Positions 7,035-15,959 of a stretch of 64,000 bases of DNA are shown in pieces. The notes under the pieces were generated by a model. That model was not told the DNA's origin. It was given only the letters and a program-made list of their open reading frames with translations, and did no database searches. This DNA comes from CAWACP01 sp963780655 (GTDB lineage: Bacteria; Acidobacteriota; Terriglobia; Bryobacterales; Bryobacteraceae). Within the stretch, counting starts at the first letter, position 1. The number at the start of each line of letters is the position of its first letter. The stretch is taken from NCBI GenBank assembly GCA_963780655.1, contig CAWACP010000016.1, positions 162,607 to 226,606 on the forward strand, read 5' to 3'. Position numbers and translations under genes: made by a program.

Positions 7035-8303
7035 GTGAGCCAGACCCCACAATCTGAAACGCCTCGCATTAAGGTCGTCGGCAAACGAGAATCGGCGCGC
7101 GCGTACGTCATACGCGATTTCCTGCAGCGCAGCGACGTCCCGTTCGAGTGGCGCCAGGTCCATAGCGACGAGGAAGCGGTCAGGGAAGCCGGAGTCTCGG
7201 GCGTTCACGACAGCCGTCTGCCGGTCTGCATATTCCCGGACGGCGCCCGTCTGGAGTGCCCCACCATCCGCCAGATAACCGAAAAGCTTGGCTGGCTTCA
7301 CGACCCGTCGCGAACGGAATACGACGTCGCAATCTACGGCGCGGGACCGGCGGGACTGAGCGCCGCCGTGTACGCCGCCAGCGAAGGCCTGCGCACCATC
7401 GTGCTGGAACGGTACGCAGTTGGCGGTCAGGCCGCTTCGAGCTCCGCCATAGAAAACTACCTCGGCTTTCCGAAGGGCATCAGCGGCGCCGACCTGGCGG
7501 AACGCGCCCGCGAACAGGCCTGCCGCTTCGGCGCGGAGATCCTCGTTGGCCGCGCCGGCGTCCGCGGCGAGTTCCAGCCGGGTAAGGGCATCGGCTATCT
7601 CGAGGATGGAACCAGGATCGTGGCCCGCGCGTCTATCTGTGCCACTGGCATTTCGTACAGGCGTCTGGGTCTCCCGAACGAACAGAGGTTCTTCGGGGCC
7701 GGCGTATACTACGGGGCCGGATCGAGCGAGGCTTCGCTCTGCGCGAGCGAGGACGTATACATCGTGGGCGGCGGCAACTCGGCGGGACAGGCGGCGATGC
7801 ATTTCTCGCGCTTTGCGAGACGAGTCACCATGGTGGTCAGGGATGCCTCACTCAAGAGTACGCTCTCGCACTATCTGATCGACCGCATCGATGCGGCGCC
7901 GAATATCCGCGTGCTCACGAATACCGAAGTCAGCGCGCTGCACGGGTCAGAAGTCCTGGAATCCATCACCCTGACCACCAGACCCAGCGGCGAACAGCGC
8001 GACGACCCGACCCACTGGCTGTTTGTTTGTATCGGCGGCGACCCTCATACGGAATGGGCCAAAGAGGCAGGATTGATTCGCGACGAAGGCGGATATCTGG
8101 TGACCGGTCCCGATCTCATGCAGGATCAAAGGACGCCGCAAAACTGGCCTCTGGACCGCCACCCTTATTACCTCGAAACCAACGTCCCCGGCCTGTTCGC
8201 GGCGGGTGACGTCCGCCATGGCGCCGTGAAGCGCTGTGCGTCCGCCGTGGGCGAAGGAGCCATGGCGGTTACCTTTGTTCACAGATATCTCGCAGACACA
8301 TAG
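7035..8303 (+). CDS. thioredoxin-reductase-like FAD oxidoreductase with N-terminal thioredoxin-like domain, CxxC lost
   Basis: A GTG start at 7035 is supported by AAGGAGG at 7020-7026; an in-frame ATG at 6990 has no such site. Residues 1-85 form a small thioredoxin/glutaredoxin-like domain (IKVVGKRESARAYVIRDFLQ, then LPVCIFPDGARLECPT). Residues 95 onward are a TrxB-type flavoprotein: FAD-binding GAGPAGLSAAVYAASEGL, then VGGQAASSSAIENYLGFP, NAD(P)H-binding IVGGGNSAGQAAMHFSRFA and C-terminal LFAAGDVRHGAVKRCASAVGEGA. Where true reductases carry CATC, this one reads GVYYGAGSSEA. A direct thiol-disulfide route is therefore missing and the electron acceptor must differ. A truncated copy of its N-terminal domain lies at 27547. 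Confidence 0.92.
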   Translation: MSQTPQSETPRIKVVGKRESARAYVIRDFLQRSDVPFEWRQVHSDEEAVREAGVSGVHDSRLPVCIFPDGARLECPTIRQITEKLGWLHDPSRTEYDVAIYGAGPAGLSAAVYAASEGLRTIVLERYAVGGQAASSSAIENYLGFPKGISGADLAERAREQACRFGAEILVGRAGVRGEFQPGKGIGYLEDGTRIVARASICATGISYRRLGLPNEQRFFGAGVYYGAGSSEASLCASEDVYIVGGGNSAGQAAMHFSRFARRVTMVVRDASLKSTLSHYLIDRIDAAPNIRVLTNTEVSALHGSEVLESITLTTRPSGEQRDDPTHWLFVCIGGDPHTEWAKEAGLIRDEGGYLVTGPDLMQDQRTPQNWPLDRHPYYLETNVPGLFAAGDVRHGAVKRCASAVGEGAMAVTFVHRYLADT

Positions 8304-8429
8304 TGAGTACACTCTGTCGTGGGCGCGTGTCGTGTAGATGAGAGGTTTTCGCGCAAATGCCAGCGATGTTGTCGTTTGAGGACGCGTGACTGTCACTCCA
8401 GATTGTTTGTCCAGCGCAGTCGAGCTGAA

Positions 8430-9095
8430 ATGACCCGCGCCACCCTGCTTCTGGCGGACGATCACGCCGTAATTATCGAAGGTCTGCGCCACATACTGGA
8501 AGCTCATTTCGACGTAGTTGGCACAGCGGTGGACGGCATGACGCTCGTCACATCGGCGAAGGAACTCCGGCCCGACATCGTCATCGTCGACGTTTGCATG
8601 CCTCGGCTGAACGGCATTGACGCTGCGCGCCGGATTCGGGCGGCCAATCCGGACACGAAGATCGTTTTCCTCAGCATGCATACGGATGCGGTGTACGTGT
8701 CGGAGGCTCTGGCGGCAGGCGGTTCCGCGTACGTGCTGAAGAGTTCCGCGGGCTTTGAGATCCTGGCGGCGGTCCGCGAGGTTCTCGAGGGCGGGACGTT
8801 CGTCACTCCCGCCATCGATCACCGGGTCGTGCAGAGCGGCGCCGGTTCCGCTGAAAAAGCGGGCGGGAGCTTATCGCCGAGGCGGCTACAGGTGGTCCGG
8901 ATGATCGCAGAGGGCAGAAGGACGAAAGAGATAGCCGAAGCGCTCCACATTTCTCCCCGCACAGTAGAATTTCATCGATATCACGCCATGGAGTCGCTTG
9001 GCCTGCATACAATTGCCGAAATAGTCCAATACGCGATTCGAAACGGCTTGATCCAATTCCTGAATCGTCCCTCGGATGCAAATCACAGCACGTAG
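8430..9095 (+). CDS. NarL/LuxR-family response regulator
   Basis: The 221-residue protein has a receiver domain (LLLADDHAVIIEGLRHIL, phospho-site DIVIVDVCMPRLNGIDAAR, switch VFLSMHTD, lysine AYVLKSSA) and a LuxR-type helix-turn-helix (LSPRRLQVVRMIAEGRRTKEIAEALHISPRTVEFHR) at about residues 150-215. I use the ATG at 8430, where the receiver begins; the open frame upstream has no receiver homology. It is placed directly ahead of the double-core hybrid kinase, which is a plausible phosphate donor, although the FixJ-type gene behind that kinase is another candidate. Confidence 0.93.
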   Translation: MTRATLLLADDHAVIIEGLRHILEAHFDVVGTAVDGMTLVTSAKELRPDIVIVDVCMPRLNGIDAARRIRAANPDTKIVFLSMHTDAVYVSEALAAGGSAYVLKSSAGFEILAAVREVLEGGTFVTPAIDHRVVQSGAGSAEKAGGSLSPRRLQVVRMIAEGRRTKEIAEALHISPRTVEFHRYHAMESLGLHTIAEIVQYAIRNGLIQFLNRPSDANHST

Positions 9096-9164
9096 TTTTT
9101 CGAGCTACCGGTTCAGGGCTTCTCCTGGTTAGGATGGATGCGCCTGGGGAGGAGTACTACTGCT

Positions 9165-12100
9165 GTGCCTGTCATTAATGAGCGCTTGTTCTCGGGCTCC
9201 CCCACCCTGCATGTGCGTGACGTTACGTTACTGGAAAGCGACGGCCTGCAGACGCACCGGGAGAAGCTTGCGCGTATCGTGCTCGACGAAATGTACCAGT
9301 TTGTGGGTCTGCTGGATGCCGACGGCATGACTCTCGAAATCAATCGCGCGGCTCTGGAAGGGGCCGGGATCCGGCTGGACGAAATACAAGGGAAGCCGTT
9401 CTGGGAAGCGCGCTGGTGGGCCGTTTCCGAGGAGACGAAGAACCTGCAACGCCAGTTGGTGGAGCAGGCGCGCAATGGAGAATTCGTGCGGCGCGATATC
9501 GAGATCTTCGGTACGGCCGCGGGTGAAGAGACTATTATCATCGACTTTTCGATGGAGCCTGTGCGGGACCGGGAGGGACGTATTGTCTTCCTTCTTCCCG
9601 AAGGGCGCAACATTACCGAGAAAAAGCGCGCGGAGGCCGAAATCGCGCGGAAAAACGACGAATTGCAACAGTTACTCGATAAGGTGCGCAGGCTGGACCG
9701 GTTGAAGAGCGACTTCTTTGCAAACGTCAGCCATGAGCTGCGTACGCCGCTCGCCCTGATCCTCGGGCCGGCCGAGGCCATTCTCGCGGCTGGGAATAAT
9801 CTGACCGACCTGCAGCGCCGCGATCTCACGGTGATTCACCGCAATGCCGGAACGCTGCTGAGACACGTGAACGATCTGCTCGATCTGTCCAAACTGGACG
9901 CGGGCCGCCAGACGGTAGATTACGCCCGTATCGATCTTGCACAACAGGTGCGCACCGGCGCCGCCCATTTCGATGCCCTGGCTCCGCAGCGCTCGCTGTC
10001 CTGGGTGGTGACGACGCCCGACACTTTTCCGGCTGAGGTTGACCCCGACAAATTCGACAGCATCCTTCTCAACCTCCTCTCGAACGCGTTCAGGTTCACG
10101 CCTCCGGGCGGGCGAATCCGCTGCGCTCTCGAAGCCGTACCGCCCGACAAACTGCTGCTGACCGTGCAGGACAGCGGGCCGGGCGTGGCGCCGGACATGC
10201 GATCCGCTATCTTTGAACGCTTCCGCCAGGCCCAGCAGGGAACGACGCGGGAATTCGGCGGAACCGGCCTCGGATTGGCAATTGCGAAGGATTTCACCGA
10301 CCTTCATGGCGGGTCCATCACGGTAATGGAGGCTCCCGGAGGCGGTGCGCTGTTTCAGGTAGAGATGCCCCGCTGCGCGCCCAGAAGTTCGTATGTGCGC
10401 GACGCCGCGGTGAGCCGCCCCGCTGCCGCGCCGGCCCTTTTCGAGACGCCGGACCGGGAAGTGGAGCTGCCTGAACCCGCCCCGAGCGACGACCGGCCGC
10501 GCGTGCTCGTCGTCGAGGATAACCCCGACATGCGGCGGTTCATTGTCAGAGTACTGGGGAACGGGTATTCGGTGGTGGCCGCCGCAAACGGCGCGGACGC
10601 GCTGGACACGGCAACCGCCAACCCTCCCGACCTTGTGGTTACCGATCTCATGATGCCGCGCATGGGCGGTGACGCGATGGTGGCCGAGATGCGCCGGCGC
10701 GAGTCGCTGCGCGATGTCCCGGTGATCGTTCTGTCGGCGAAGGCAGACGAAGAGCTGCGCATCAGGCTGTTGAGCGAATCGGTTCAGGATTACGTGGTGA
10801 AACCGTTTTCCGCTCAGGAACTCGTGGCCCGTGTCCGCAATCAGGTGATGCTGAAACGCATGCGCGATGTTTTGCAGGCGGAGGTGGAGAGTAAGAGTAC
10901 CGACCTGATGGAACTGACTCGGCAGCTTCAGGAGAGCCGTCAGGCGCTGCATCGCAGCCTCGAAGCGCAGAAGGAATCTGCAATGCTCTGGCGCGCGGTC
11001 TTCGATAATTCCGCCGTGGGCATCGGACTTCTGGACGTCCACGGCCGCTTTGTCGAAGCGAACCCGGGTCTGGAATCTATGACCGGATACGCACGCGATG
11101 AGTTAGCTCGCACTTCGCTGCCCGACATTTCGCTCGAAGAAGACCGTCAGGCCGCGGTGGCGGGCCTCGCGGCGTTGCGGGAAGGATCGCGAAAGGATTA
11201 CGGAAGAGAGCAGCGCTACCGGCGGCGCGACGGCAGCTCCGGCTGGGTCCACACCCGAGTCTCGGCGATTCCCGGCTCGAATTTCTCGCCCCGCCTGTTC
11301 GTGGGCATTCTCGCGGACATCACTGCGCGCAAGCAGGCCGAGGAGGAAGAAAGAAAGCTGGCCTCTCTGGTTGAGAACAGTACCGACTTCATCGGCATGT
11401 CCTCTCTCGAGGGGCGGGTGCTGTTCGTCAATCCGGCGGGACGCAGAATGACAGGCCTCCGCCCGGATGAAGACGTCGCCGGGAACACCATCGCCGACTT
11501 TGTCGAGGAATCCGAGCGGGAAAGATTGCTCAACAAAGTTCTGGACCAATTGTGGCGCGATGGCCGCTGGGAAGGTGAGATGCTCTTCCGGAACTTTCAA
11601 ACCGGCGCCGCTGTCCCGATGTGGTCGCACATCTCGTTCATCGCGGCCGAGGACGGGAGTCGAATCGCGCTGGGAACCGTTAGCCGCGACCTTTCCGAAC
11701 GTAAACAAGCGCAGGAGAAGCTGGAAGCGACTCAGGCTCAGCTGGCGCACATGGCGCGCGTCACCACTATGGGCGAGCTCGCCGCGGCAATTGCCCATGA
11801 AGTCAACCAGCCCCTCGCCGCCGTGGTCACCAACGCCGACGCCTGCGTGCGTTGGCTGGCCGGTGATCATCCGGACCTCGGTGAGGCCCGCGCCGCGGCT
11901 CACCGCATCGCCGCCGAAGGCAGGCGCGCCAGCGAGGTGCTGGGAAGAATCCGGACGATCATGAAGAAGGGGCCTCCCCGAATGGAGGTCGTGGATCTGA
12001 ACGACGTTGCCCGGCAGGTGCTGGACCTTGTTCGGCCACAGGCCGTGCGGCAGGCCGTCTCACTTCGATCCGAGCTCTCGGCCGAGCTCCCTTCGATTAC

Positions 12101-12446
12101 CGGAGATGCCGTGCAACTCCAGCAGGTTGTGCTGAACCTTCTGGTGAACGCGATCGAGTCTACCGCCGAACAGCACGATCGCGAGCGTGAGGTTGTTCTG
12201 TCATCTTCGACATCGACCGCGGATCAAGCCGGCATTGAGGTGCGCGACTCGGGCGTGGGCCTCACGCCCGCTCAGATGGAGCAACTGTTCAAGCCGTTCT
12301 ACACAACCAGAACCAGCGGCATGGGCATGGGGCTTTCGATCAGCCGCTCGATCATCGAAGCGCACGGCGGGCAGCTCTGGGCGGCTCCGAACGAGATCGC
12401 CGGAGCGACGTTCCGGTTCGCGCTCCCAAAGTGCGCCCCGATTTAA
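9165..12446 (+). CDS. hybrid sensor histidine kinase with two kinase cores (PAS-HK-REC-PAS-PAS-HK)
   Basis: The GTG at 9165 follows GGGGAGGAG (9147-9155) by nine bases; an ATG at 9138 is the alternative start. The protein of about 1,090 residues contains, in order: a PAS domain (about 35-155), a HisKA with H-box SHELRTPLAL (near 195), a HATPase with NLLSNAFRFTPPGG, DSGPGVAP and GGTGLGLAIAKD (about 300-410), a receiver (LVVEDNPDMRRF, VVTDLMMPRMGG, VVKPFS; about 455-570), two PAS domains (about 615-865), and a second kinase core of FixL type with AHEVNQPLAAV (near 885), a second ATPase (NLLVNAIESTA, DSGVGLTP, GMGMGLSISRSI). No membrane helix is seen, so sensing is cytoplasmic. Its stop is two bases before the FixJ-like gene. 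Confidence 0.93.
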   Translation: MPVINERLFSGSPTLHVRDVTLLESDGLQTHREKLARIVLDEMYQFVGLLDADGMTLEINRAALEGAGIRLDEIQGKPFWEARWWAVSEETKNLQRQLVEQARNGEFVRRDIEIFGTAAGEETIIIDFSMEPVRDREGRIVFLLPEGRNITEKKRAEAEIARKNDELQQLLDKVRRLDRLKSDFFANVSHELRTPLALILGPAEAILAAGNNLTDLQRRDLTVIHRNAGTLLRHVNDLLDLSKLDAGRQTVDYARIDLAQQVRTGAAHFDALAPQRSLSWVVTTPDTFPAEVDPDKFDSILLNLLSNAFRFTPPGGRIRCALEAVPPDKLLLTVQDSGPGVAPDMRSAIFERFRQAQQGTTREFGGTGLGLAIAKDFTDLHGGSITVMEAPGGGALFQVEMPRCAPRSSYVRDAAVSRPAAAPALFETPDREVELPEPAPSDDRPRVLVVEDNPDMRRFIVRVLGNGYSVVAAANGADALDTATANPPDLVVTDLMMPRMGGDAMVAEMRRRESLRDVPVIVLSAKADEELRIRLLSESVQDYVVKPFSAQELVARVRNQVMLKRMRDVLQAEVESKSTDLMELTRQLQESRQALHRSLEAQKESAMLWRAVFDNSAVGIGLLDVHGRFVEANPGLESMTGYARDELARTSLPDISLEEDRQAAVAGLAALREGSRKDYGREQRYRRRDGSSGWVHTRVSAIPGSNFSPRLFVGILADITARKQAEEEERKLASLVENSTDFIGMSSLEGRVLFVNPAGRRMTGLRPDEDVAGNTIADFVEESERERLLNKVLDQLWRDGRWEGEMLFRNFQTGAAVPMWSHISFIAAEDGSRIALGTVSRDLSERKQAQEKLEATQAQLAHMARVTTMGELAAAIAHEVNQPLAAVVTNADACVRWLAGDHPDLGEARAAAHRIAAEGRRASEVLGRIRTIMKKGPPRMEVVDLNDVARQVLDLVRPQAVRQAVSLRSELSAELPSITGDAVQLQQVVLNLLVNAIESTAEQHDREREVVLSSSTSTADQAGIEVRDSGVGLTPAQMEQLFKPFYTTRTSGMGMGLSISRSIIEAHGGQLWAAPNEIAGATFRFALPKCAPI

Positions 12447-12448
12447 CA

Positions 12449-13057
12449 ATGAGCGATACTTCCCCAATTGTGTACGTCGTCGACGACGATCCGGGCTTTC
12501 GTGAGTCGTTAAGCAGCCTTTTCCGATCGGTTCACTTGTCAGTGCATGCGTTCGGCTCTGCTCGTGAGTTCCTTGACGCTCCGCTGCAGGATGCGCCGGC
12601 ATGCATGATGCTCGATGTGCGGCTGCCGGGGCTGAGCGGTCTGGACCTGCAGCGCGAGCTGTCCAGCCGGGGCATTCAGATCCCTATCGTTTTCATCACC
12701 GGCCATGCCGATATTCCCATGACCGTTCGGGCCATGAAAGCGGGCGCGGTGGAATTTCTCACCAAGCCATTCCGCGATCAGGATCTGCTGGACGCGGTCT
12801 GGAACGCGTTGGACCGCGATCGCGAAGCTCGCAGGAATCGCGCGGATCTGGACAACCTGCGCGCGCGTTTCGAGGCGCTGACAACGCGCGAACGCCAGGT
12901 GATGCAGCGAGTAGTTTCGGGCATGCTGAACAAGCAGGTCGCCGCGGAGCTCGGGACCAGCGAGGTGACGGTGAAACTGCAGCGCGGCCGGGTGATGCAG
13001 AAGATGGGCGCCGCTTCGCTGGCGGACCTTGTACGGATGTCGGAAAGGCTGACGTGA
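12449..13057 (+). CDS. FixJ-family response regulator
   Basis: The 202-residue protein has a FixJ receiver (VYVVDDDPGFRESLSSLFRS, phospho-site MMLDVRLPGLSGLDLQ, switch VFITGHADIPMTVRAMKAGAVEFLTKPF) and a C-terminal LuxR-type DNA-binding domain (LTTRERQVMQRVVSGMLNKQVAAELGTSEVTVKLQRGRVMQKM). The ATG lies two bases behind the stop of the hybrid kinase, so the two are translated from one message. The second kinase core of that protein is of the FixL type, so this is the likely cognate pair. In FixLJ systems the signal is oxygen, but no heme-PAS residues could be confirmed here. Confidence 0.94.
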   Translation: MSDTSPIVYVVDDDPGFRESLSSLFRSVHLSVHAFGSAREFLDAPLQDAPACMMLDVRLPGLSGLDLQRELSSRGIQIPIVFITGHADIPMTVRAMKAGAVEFLTKPFRDQDLLDAVWNALDRDREARRNRADLDNLRARFEALTTRERQVMQRVVSGMLNKQVAAELGTSEVTVKLQRGRVMQKMGAASLADLVRMSERLT

Positions 13058-13174
13058 CAAGCCATCCCGGCCCGAAACGCCGCCCCAGGGCTTCATGCAA
13101 CCACTCCCTCAGAACGTGTGAAATATTCTGCATGCTGACCGCTCGGTAACATGCTGCAAACCCTGGGACGTCGT

Positions 13175-13203
13175 TACTGAGCCGCGACTGTGAAGGAGCG
13201 GTA
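13175..13203. repeat. dispersed repeat, GAGCCGCGAC-GGAGCGGTA family
   Basis: A single arm of the repeat that occurs as a near-perfect 24-bp inverted repeat at 42854-42912, and as a shorter piece near 60037. Here it reads CTGAGCCGCGACTGTGAAGG and continues AGCGGTA, followed about 18 bases later by a partial opposite arm (ACTCCCTCGG). It lies between two convergent genes. Confidence 0.6.
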
Positions 13204-13236
13204 CACTACAGCACCACTCCCTCGGCAAACGGTCAA

Positions 13237-14319
13237 TTACCGCGGCAGGGTAAAAAAGAACTGCGCTCCGCGGCCCGGCTCGGACTCCGCCCACATCCGG
13301 CCGCCATGCCGCTCCACGATTCTGCGGCAGATGGACAATCCCAGACCCGCGCCCTCATACTTGTCATGCCCATGCAGCCGTTTGAATAGCCCAAAGATTC
13401 GCTCCGCATACTGCGGCTCGAATCCGATACCGTTGTCGGACACCTGAAACACCCACTCGCTCTCGGCGGGAGTTGCCGTGACATGCACCCGCGGGCACAC
13501 GTCGGAACGCCGGTACTTAACGGCATTGCTGAAGAGGTTCTGGAGCACCTGCACGAACTGCTTCTCATCGGCGCGCACCGACGGCAGCGGGTCGCTGGTT
13601 ACAACAGCGCCGGTCTTCTGGATTGCCGCCTGGCAGGAGCACAACGCCTGCCGAAACACCGCGTTTGCATCGAGCGTCGCTGTCTTCAGTTCGGCATTGT
13701 GCACCCACGAATAATTAAGGAGATCGCTCACCAGCGTTTGCATCCGCCGTACCGCGCCGAGAACGAACTGTACGGACAGGTCGTTTTCGCCCTGATGACG
13801 GCTGGCCAGGAGCTGCGTGTAGCTGGCGATGGTTCGGAGAGGCTCCTGCAGGTCGTGACTGGCGCCATAGGCAAACTGCTTCAGCTCGTCATTGTGACCA
13901 TGCAGCGCTTCATTCGCGGTTCGCAACGCGGTTTCCTCGAGCTTGCGATCGTGTATGTCCACGGACGACCCGGCGAAACCGAGACAATCGCCGGTGGACG
14001 AGATCCACGGCGCTGCGTGCTCCAGTATCCAGCGATTCACGCCGTCATGGCGCGTCAGCCGGTATTGCAGCTGAAAGGGCTGTTGTTGTTCGAAACCCGA
14101 CTCATGCGCTTCCAGAAATGTTCCGAGATCATCCCGATGCACTCCCTGCAGCCAGCCGCTTCCCGTTTCCTGTTCGAGTGTGCGGCCGCGATACTCCAGC
14201 CACGCGCGGTTGAAGTAAGCGCGTGATCGGGGCGAAGTCGAGGTCCAGACCATCACGGGCAGCGACTCGGCAAGAGCCTGCGGGAGCCTTGCGCATTCCG
14301 GGAATACGAGGGCTGTCAT
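13237..14319 (-). CDS. PAS-domain sensor histidine kinase
   Basis: I start at the ATG at 14319, eight bases behind the zinc-finger gene. The 360-residue protein has one PAS-PAC unit (LAESLPVMVWTSTSPRSRAYFNRAWLEYRG to SVDIHDRKLEE, about residues 15-140), a HisKA with the bacteriophytochrome-type H-box FAYGASHDLQEPLRTIASY (near residue 165) and a HATPase with NLFSNAVKYRR, DNGIGFEP and GAGLGLSICRRIVERHGG. There are no membrane segments. This kinase class often acts with single-domain receivers. It is cotranscribed with a UBP zinc-finger gene and convergent to the FixJ gene. Confidence 0.92.
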   Translation of the reverse strand: MTALVFPECARLPQALAESLPVMVWTSTSPRSRAYFNRAWLEYRGRTLEQETGSGWLQGVHRDDLGTFLEAHESGFEQQQPFQLQYRLTRHDGVNRWILEHAAPWISSTGDCLGFAGSSVDIHDRKLEETALRTANEALHGHNDELKQFAYGASHDLQEPLRTIASYTQLLASRHQGENDLSVQFVLGAVRRMQTLVSDLLNYSWVHNAELKTATLDANAVFRQALCSCQAAIQKTGAVVTSDPLPSVRADEKQFVQVLQNLFSNAVKYRRSDVCPRVHVTATPAESEWVFQVSDNGIGFEPQYAERIFGLFKRLHGHDKYEGAGLGLSICRRIVERHGGRMWAESEPGRGAQFFFTLPR

Positions 14320-14327
14320 GGCAGCCG

Positions 14328-14633
14328 CTACGTCTCGAATATCACGTCGCCGATAACGGGCTGCGGCGCCACTTCGCCCGCATACACCTGATCCGCGTAG
14401 CACCAGATCCAGCGCTCACCCGGCTCGATGGATCGCACCAGCGGATGGCCAAAAGACCTGAAGTGCTGCCGCGCGTGCTTGTTCTTCGATGAATCGCAGC
14501 ATCCCACGTGTCCGCAGGTCAGACACATCCGAAGGTGCACCCAGCCGTCGCCGGTCTTCACGCAATCCTCGCAATAGTTCTTGTCCGTCTCCGTTACCCT
14601 GATTCGATTCAGGTGAGAACATTGGGCGTTCAT
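14328..14633 (-). CDS. UBP-type zinc-finger protein
   Basis: The 101-residue product begins MNAQCSHLNRIRV and carries the ligands of the UBP zinc finger: CSH, YCEDCVKTGDGW, MCLTCGHVGCCDSSKNKHARQHF, GHPLVRSIEPGERWIWCYADQV. In eukaryotes this domain binds free ubiquitin C-termini; in bacteria the stand-alone version has no settled role and is often next to flavoprotein or two-component genes. I use the ATG at 14633 because the conserved CSH begins right after it. The gene is directly upstream of the PAS kinase on the same strand. Confidence 0.88.
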   Translation of the reverse strand: MNAQCSHLNRIRVTETDKNYCEDCVKTGDGWVHLRMCLTCGHVGCCDSSKNKHARQHFRSFGHPLVRSIEPGERWIWCYADQVYAGEVAPQPVIGDVIFET

Positions 14634-14877
14634 ATCATTCCAGGTCCTCTCAGCGGCAAGACACAGCCTTGTTTCAGGCGCATTTAAGAAAAGCATGCCT
14701 GATGCCATACGAAAAAGCCTGTGAACGCGCTATGGAAGGCGCGCCGGCGTTCCAGCAGTAGATGGTCAATGTCTAACGCCGGACGTTCCCTGGCCATACG
14801 GATGCAGCCGGCCGCCGCTGCGGGATTGACGCGAAAGGCGCGGATGCCGTGGCATCAGGGGTGCACGAGTCGCCGTG
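14634..14877. other. divergent promoter region of the zinc-finger and VWFA genes
   Basis: A 244-base gap between two divergent genes. It presumably carries both promoters. I see no recognisable palindrome, repeat or open frame with coding character in it. Confidence 0.4.
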
Positions 14878-15903
14878 ATGCGCCTGCCAGTTTTCACTCT
14901 TGTTGCCGTTCTGCTCACCGGGGCGTCAACCGTGTTGCCGGGGGCCGCGGAACGAACGCCCGATGCGCCCTTCCGAGCCGGGCAGCAGCGGGAGAGCACT
15001 GACATTCACTACGACCCGTCCTCGGGAACGGTGACGCTCGAGCTGCTGGTCCGCGATTCGAAAGGGAACGTCATATCGGATCTCCACCGCCAGAATTTCG
15101 TGGTGTACGAAAACGGCGCCCAGCTCAACAACGTCACCGTCGCGGTGGAGCATGCCCCGGCCACCGTGGGTCTCCTTCTGGAGCACGGCGGCCGGCATCC
15201 CGCGCTGAGCCGGGACCTGACGGACAAAATCGCCGAGGCTTCGCATCAATTAGTGGAGACGCTGGGACACGAAGACACCGCCGCTGTCTGGACATACGCG
15301 GACACGGTGCAGCAGCTGGCCGCCTTCACGCAGAACCCGCAAACTCTGGATCCGGTTCTCATGCGTCTGCAGCCACCCGAAGTATCGGAGACGAATTTGT
15401 ATGACGCACTGATCGACGCGGAACGGCGAATGGGGTCTGTGAGGGGCCGCAAAGCGATTGTTCTGATTTCCAGCGGAATCGACACCTTCAGCAAGGCCAC
15501 CCCCGACGACGTCGTCAATGCGGCGCGGCAATCCGGTACTCCGATCTATATCGTCAACCTCACGTCCGTGGTGCGGGATCTGGCGATCCTGCGCGCAATA
15601 TCTCATCTGGCTATCGATTGGAAAGCCGCCGAGGAGCGTCTCGAGAAAATTGCCCAGGCATCCGGCGGCCGCCAGTATTTCCCGGATAACGTAATCGATT
15701 CAGCGGCTATTTACGACGACATGGTAGACAGCCTGAAGGTTCGCTACGTCATCACGTATCGCGTGCCGGCGCCTGCCCGGTCCGATGTTCCACGCACCGT
15801 TCAAGTGAAACTAGCCGGCATTGGCGACGCAACAGGAATCGGCGCTTCGATTGCAACGGCGACTTACATGCCGCAGCAGAAAACAGCGCAAAACTCCCGC
15901 TGA
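14878..15903 (+). CDS. secreted acidobacterial VWFA-domain protein
   Basis: The 341-residue protein begins with a signal peptide (MRLPVFTLVAVLLTGASTVLPGAAE). A beta-rich segment follows with LELLVRDSKGNVISDLHRQNFVVYENG, typical of the acidobacterial VWFA family (TIGR03436-like). The von Willebrand A domain covers about residues 95-300 (VGLLLEHGG, DTAAVWTYAD, KAIVLISSGIDTFSK, GTPIYIVNLTS). The usual MIDAS DxSxS is weak: the first motif reads LLLEHGGRHP, so metal binding may be lost. The codon before the ATG is GTG, an alternative start. Proteins of this group are exported and common in Solibacter-like genomes, but their partners are unknown. Confidence 0.88.
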   Translation: MRLPVFTLVAVLLTGASTVLPGAAERTPDAPFRAGQQRESTDIHYDPSSGTVTLELLVRDSKGNVISDLHRQNFVVYENGAQLNNVTVAVEHAPATVGLLLEHGGRHPALSRDLTDKIAEASHQLVETLGHEDTAAVWTYADTVQQLAAFTQNPQTLDPVLMRLQPPEVSETNLYDALIDAERRMGSVRGRKAIVLISSGIDTFSKATPDDVVNAARQSGTPIYIVNLTSVVRDLAILRAISHLAIDWKAAEERLEKIAQASGGRQYFPDNVIDSAAIYDDMVDSLKVRYVITYRVPAPARSDVPRTVQVKLAGIGDATGIGASIATATYMPQQKTAQNSR

Positions 15904-15959
15904 CCATCCGAACATCTCCTCTGGCATCGGGAGTGCATATCCGTTCGCGGGAGAGCACA

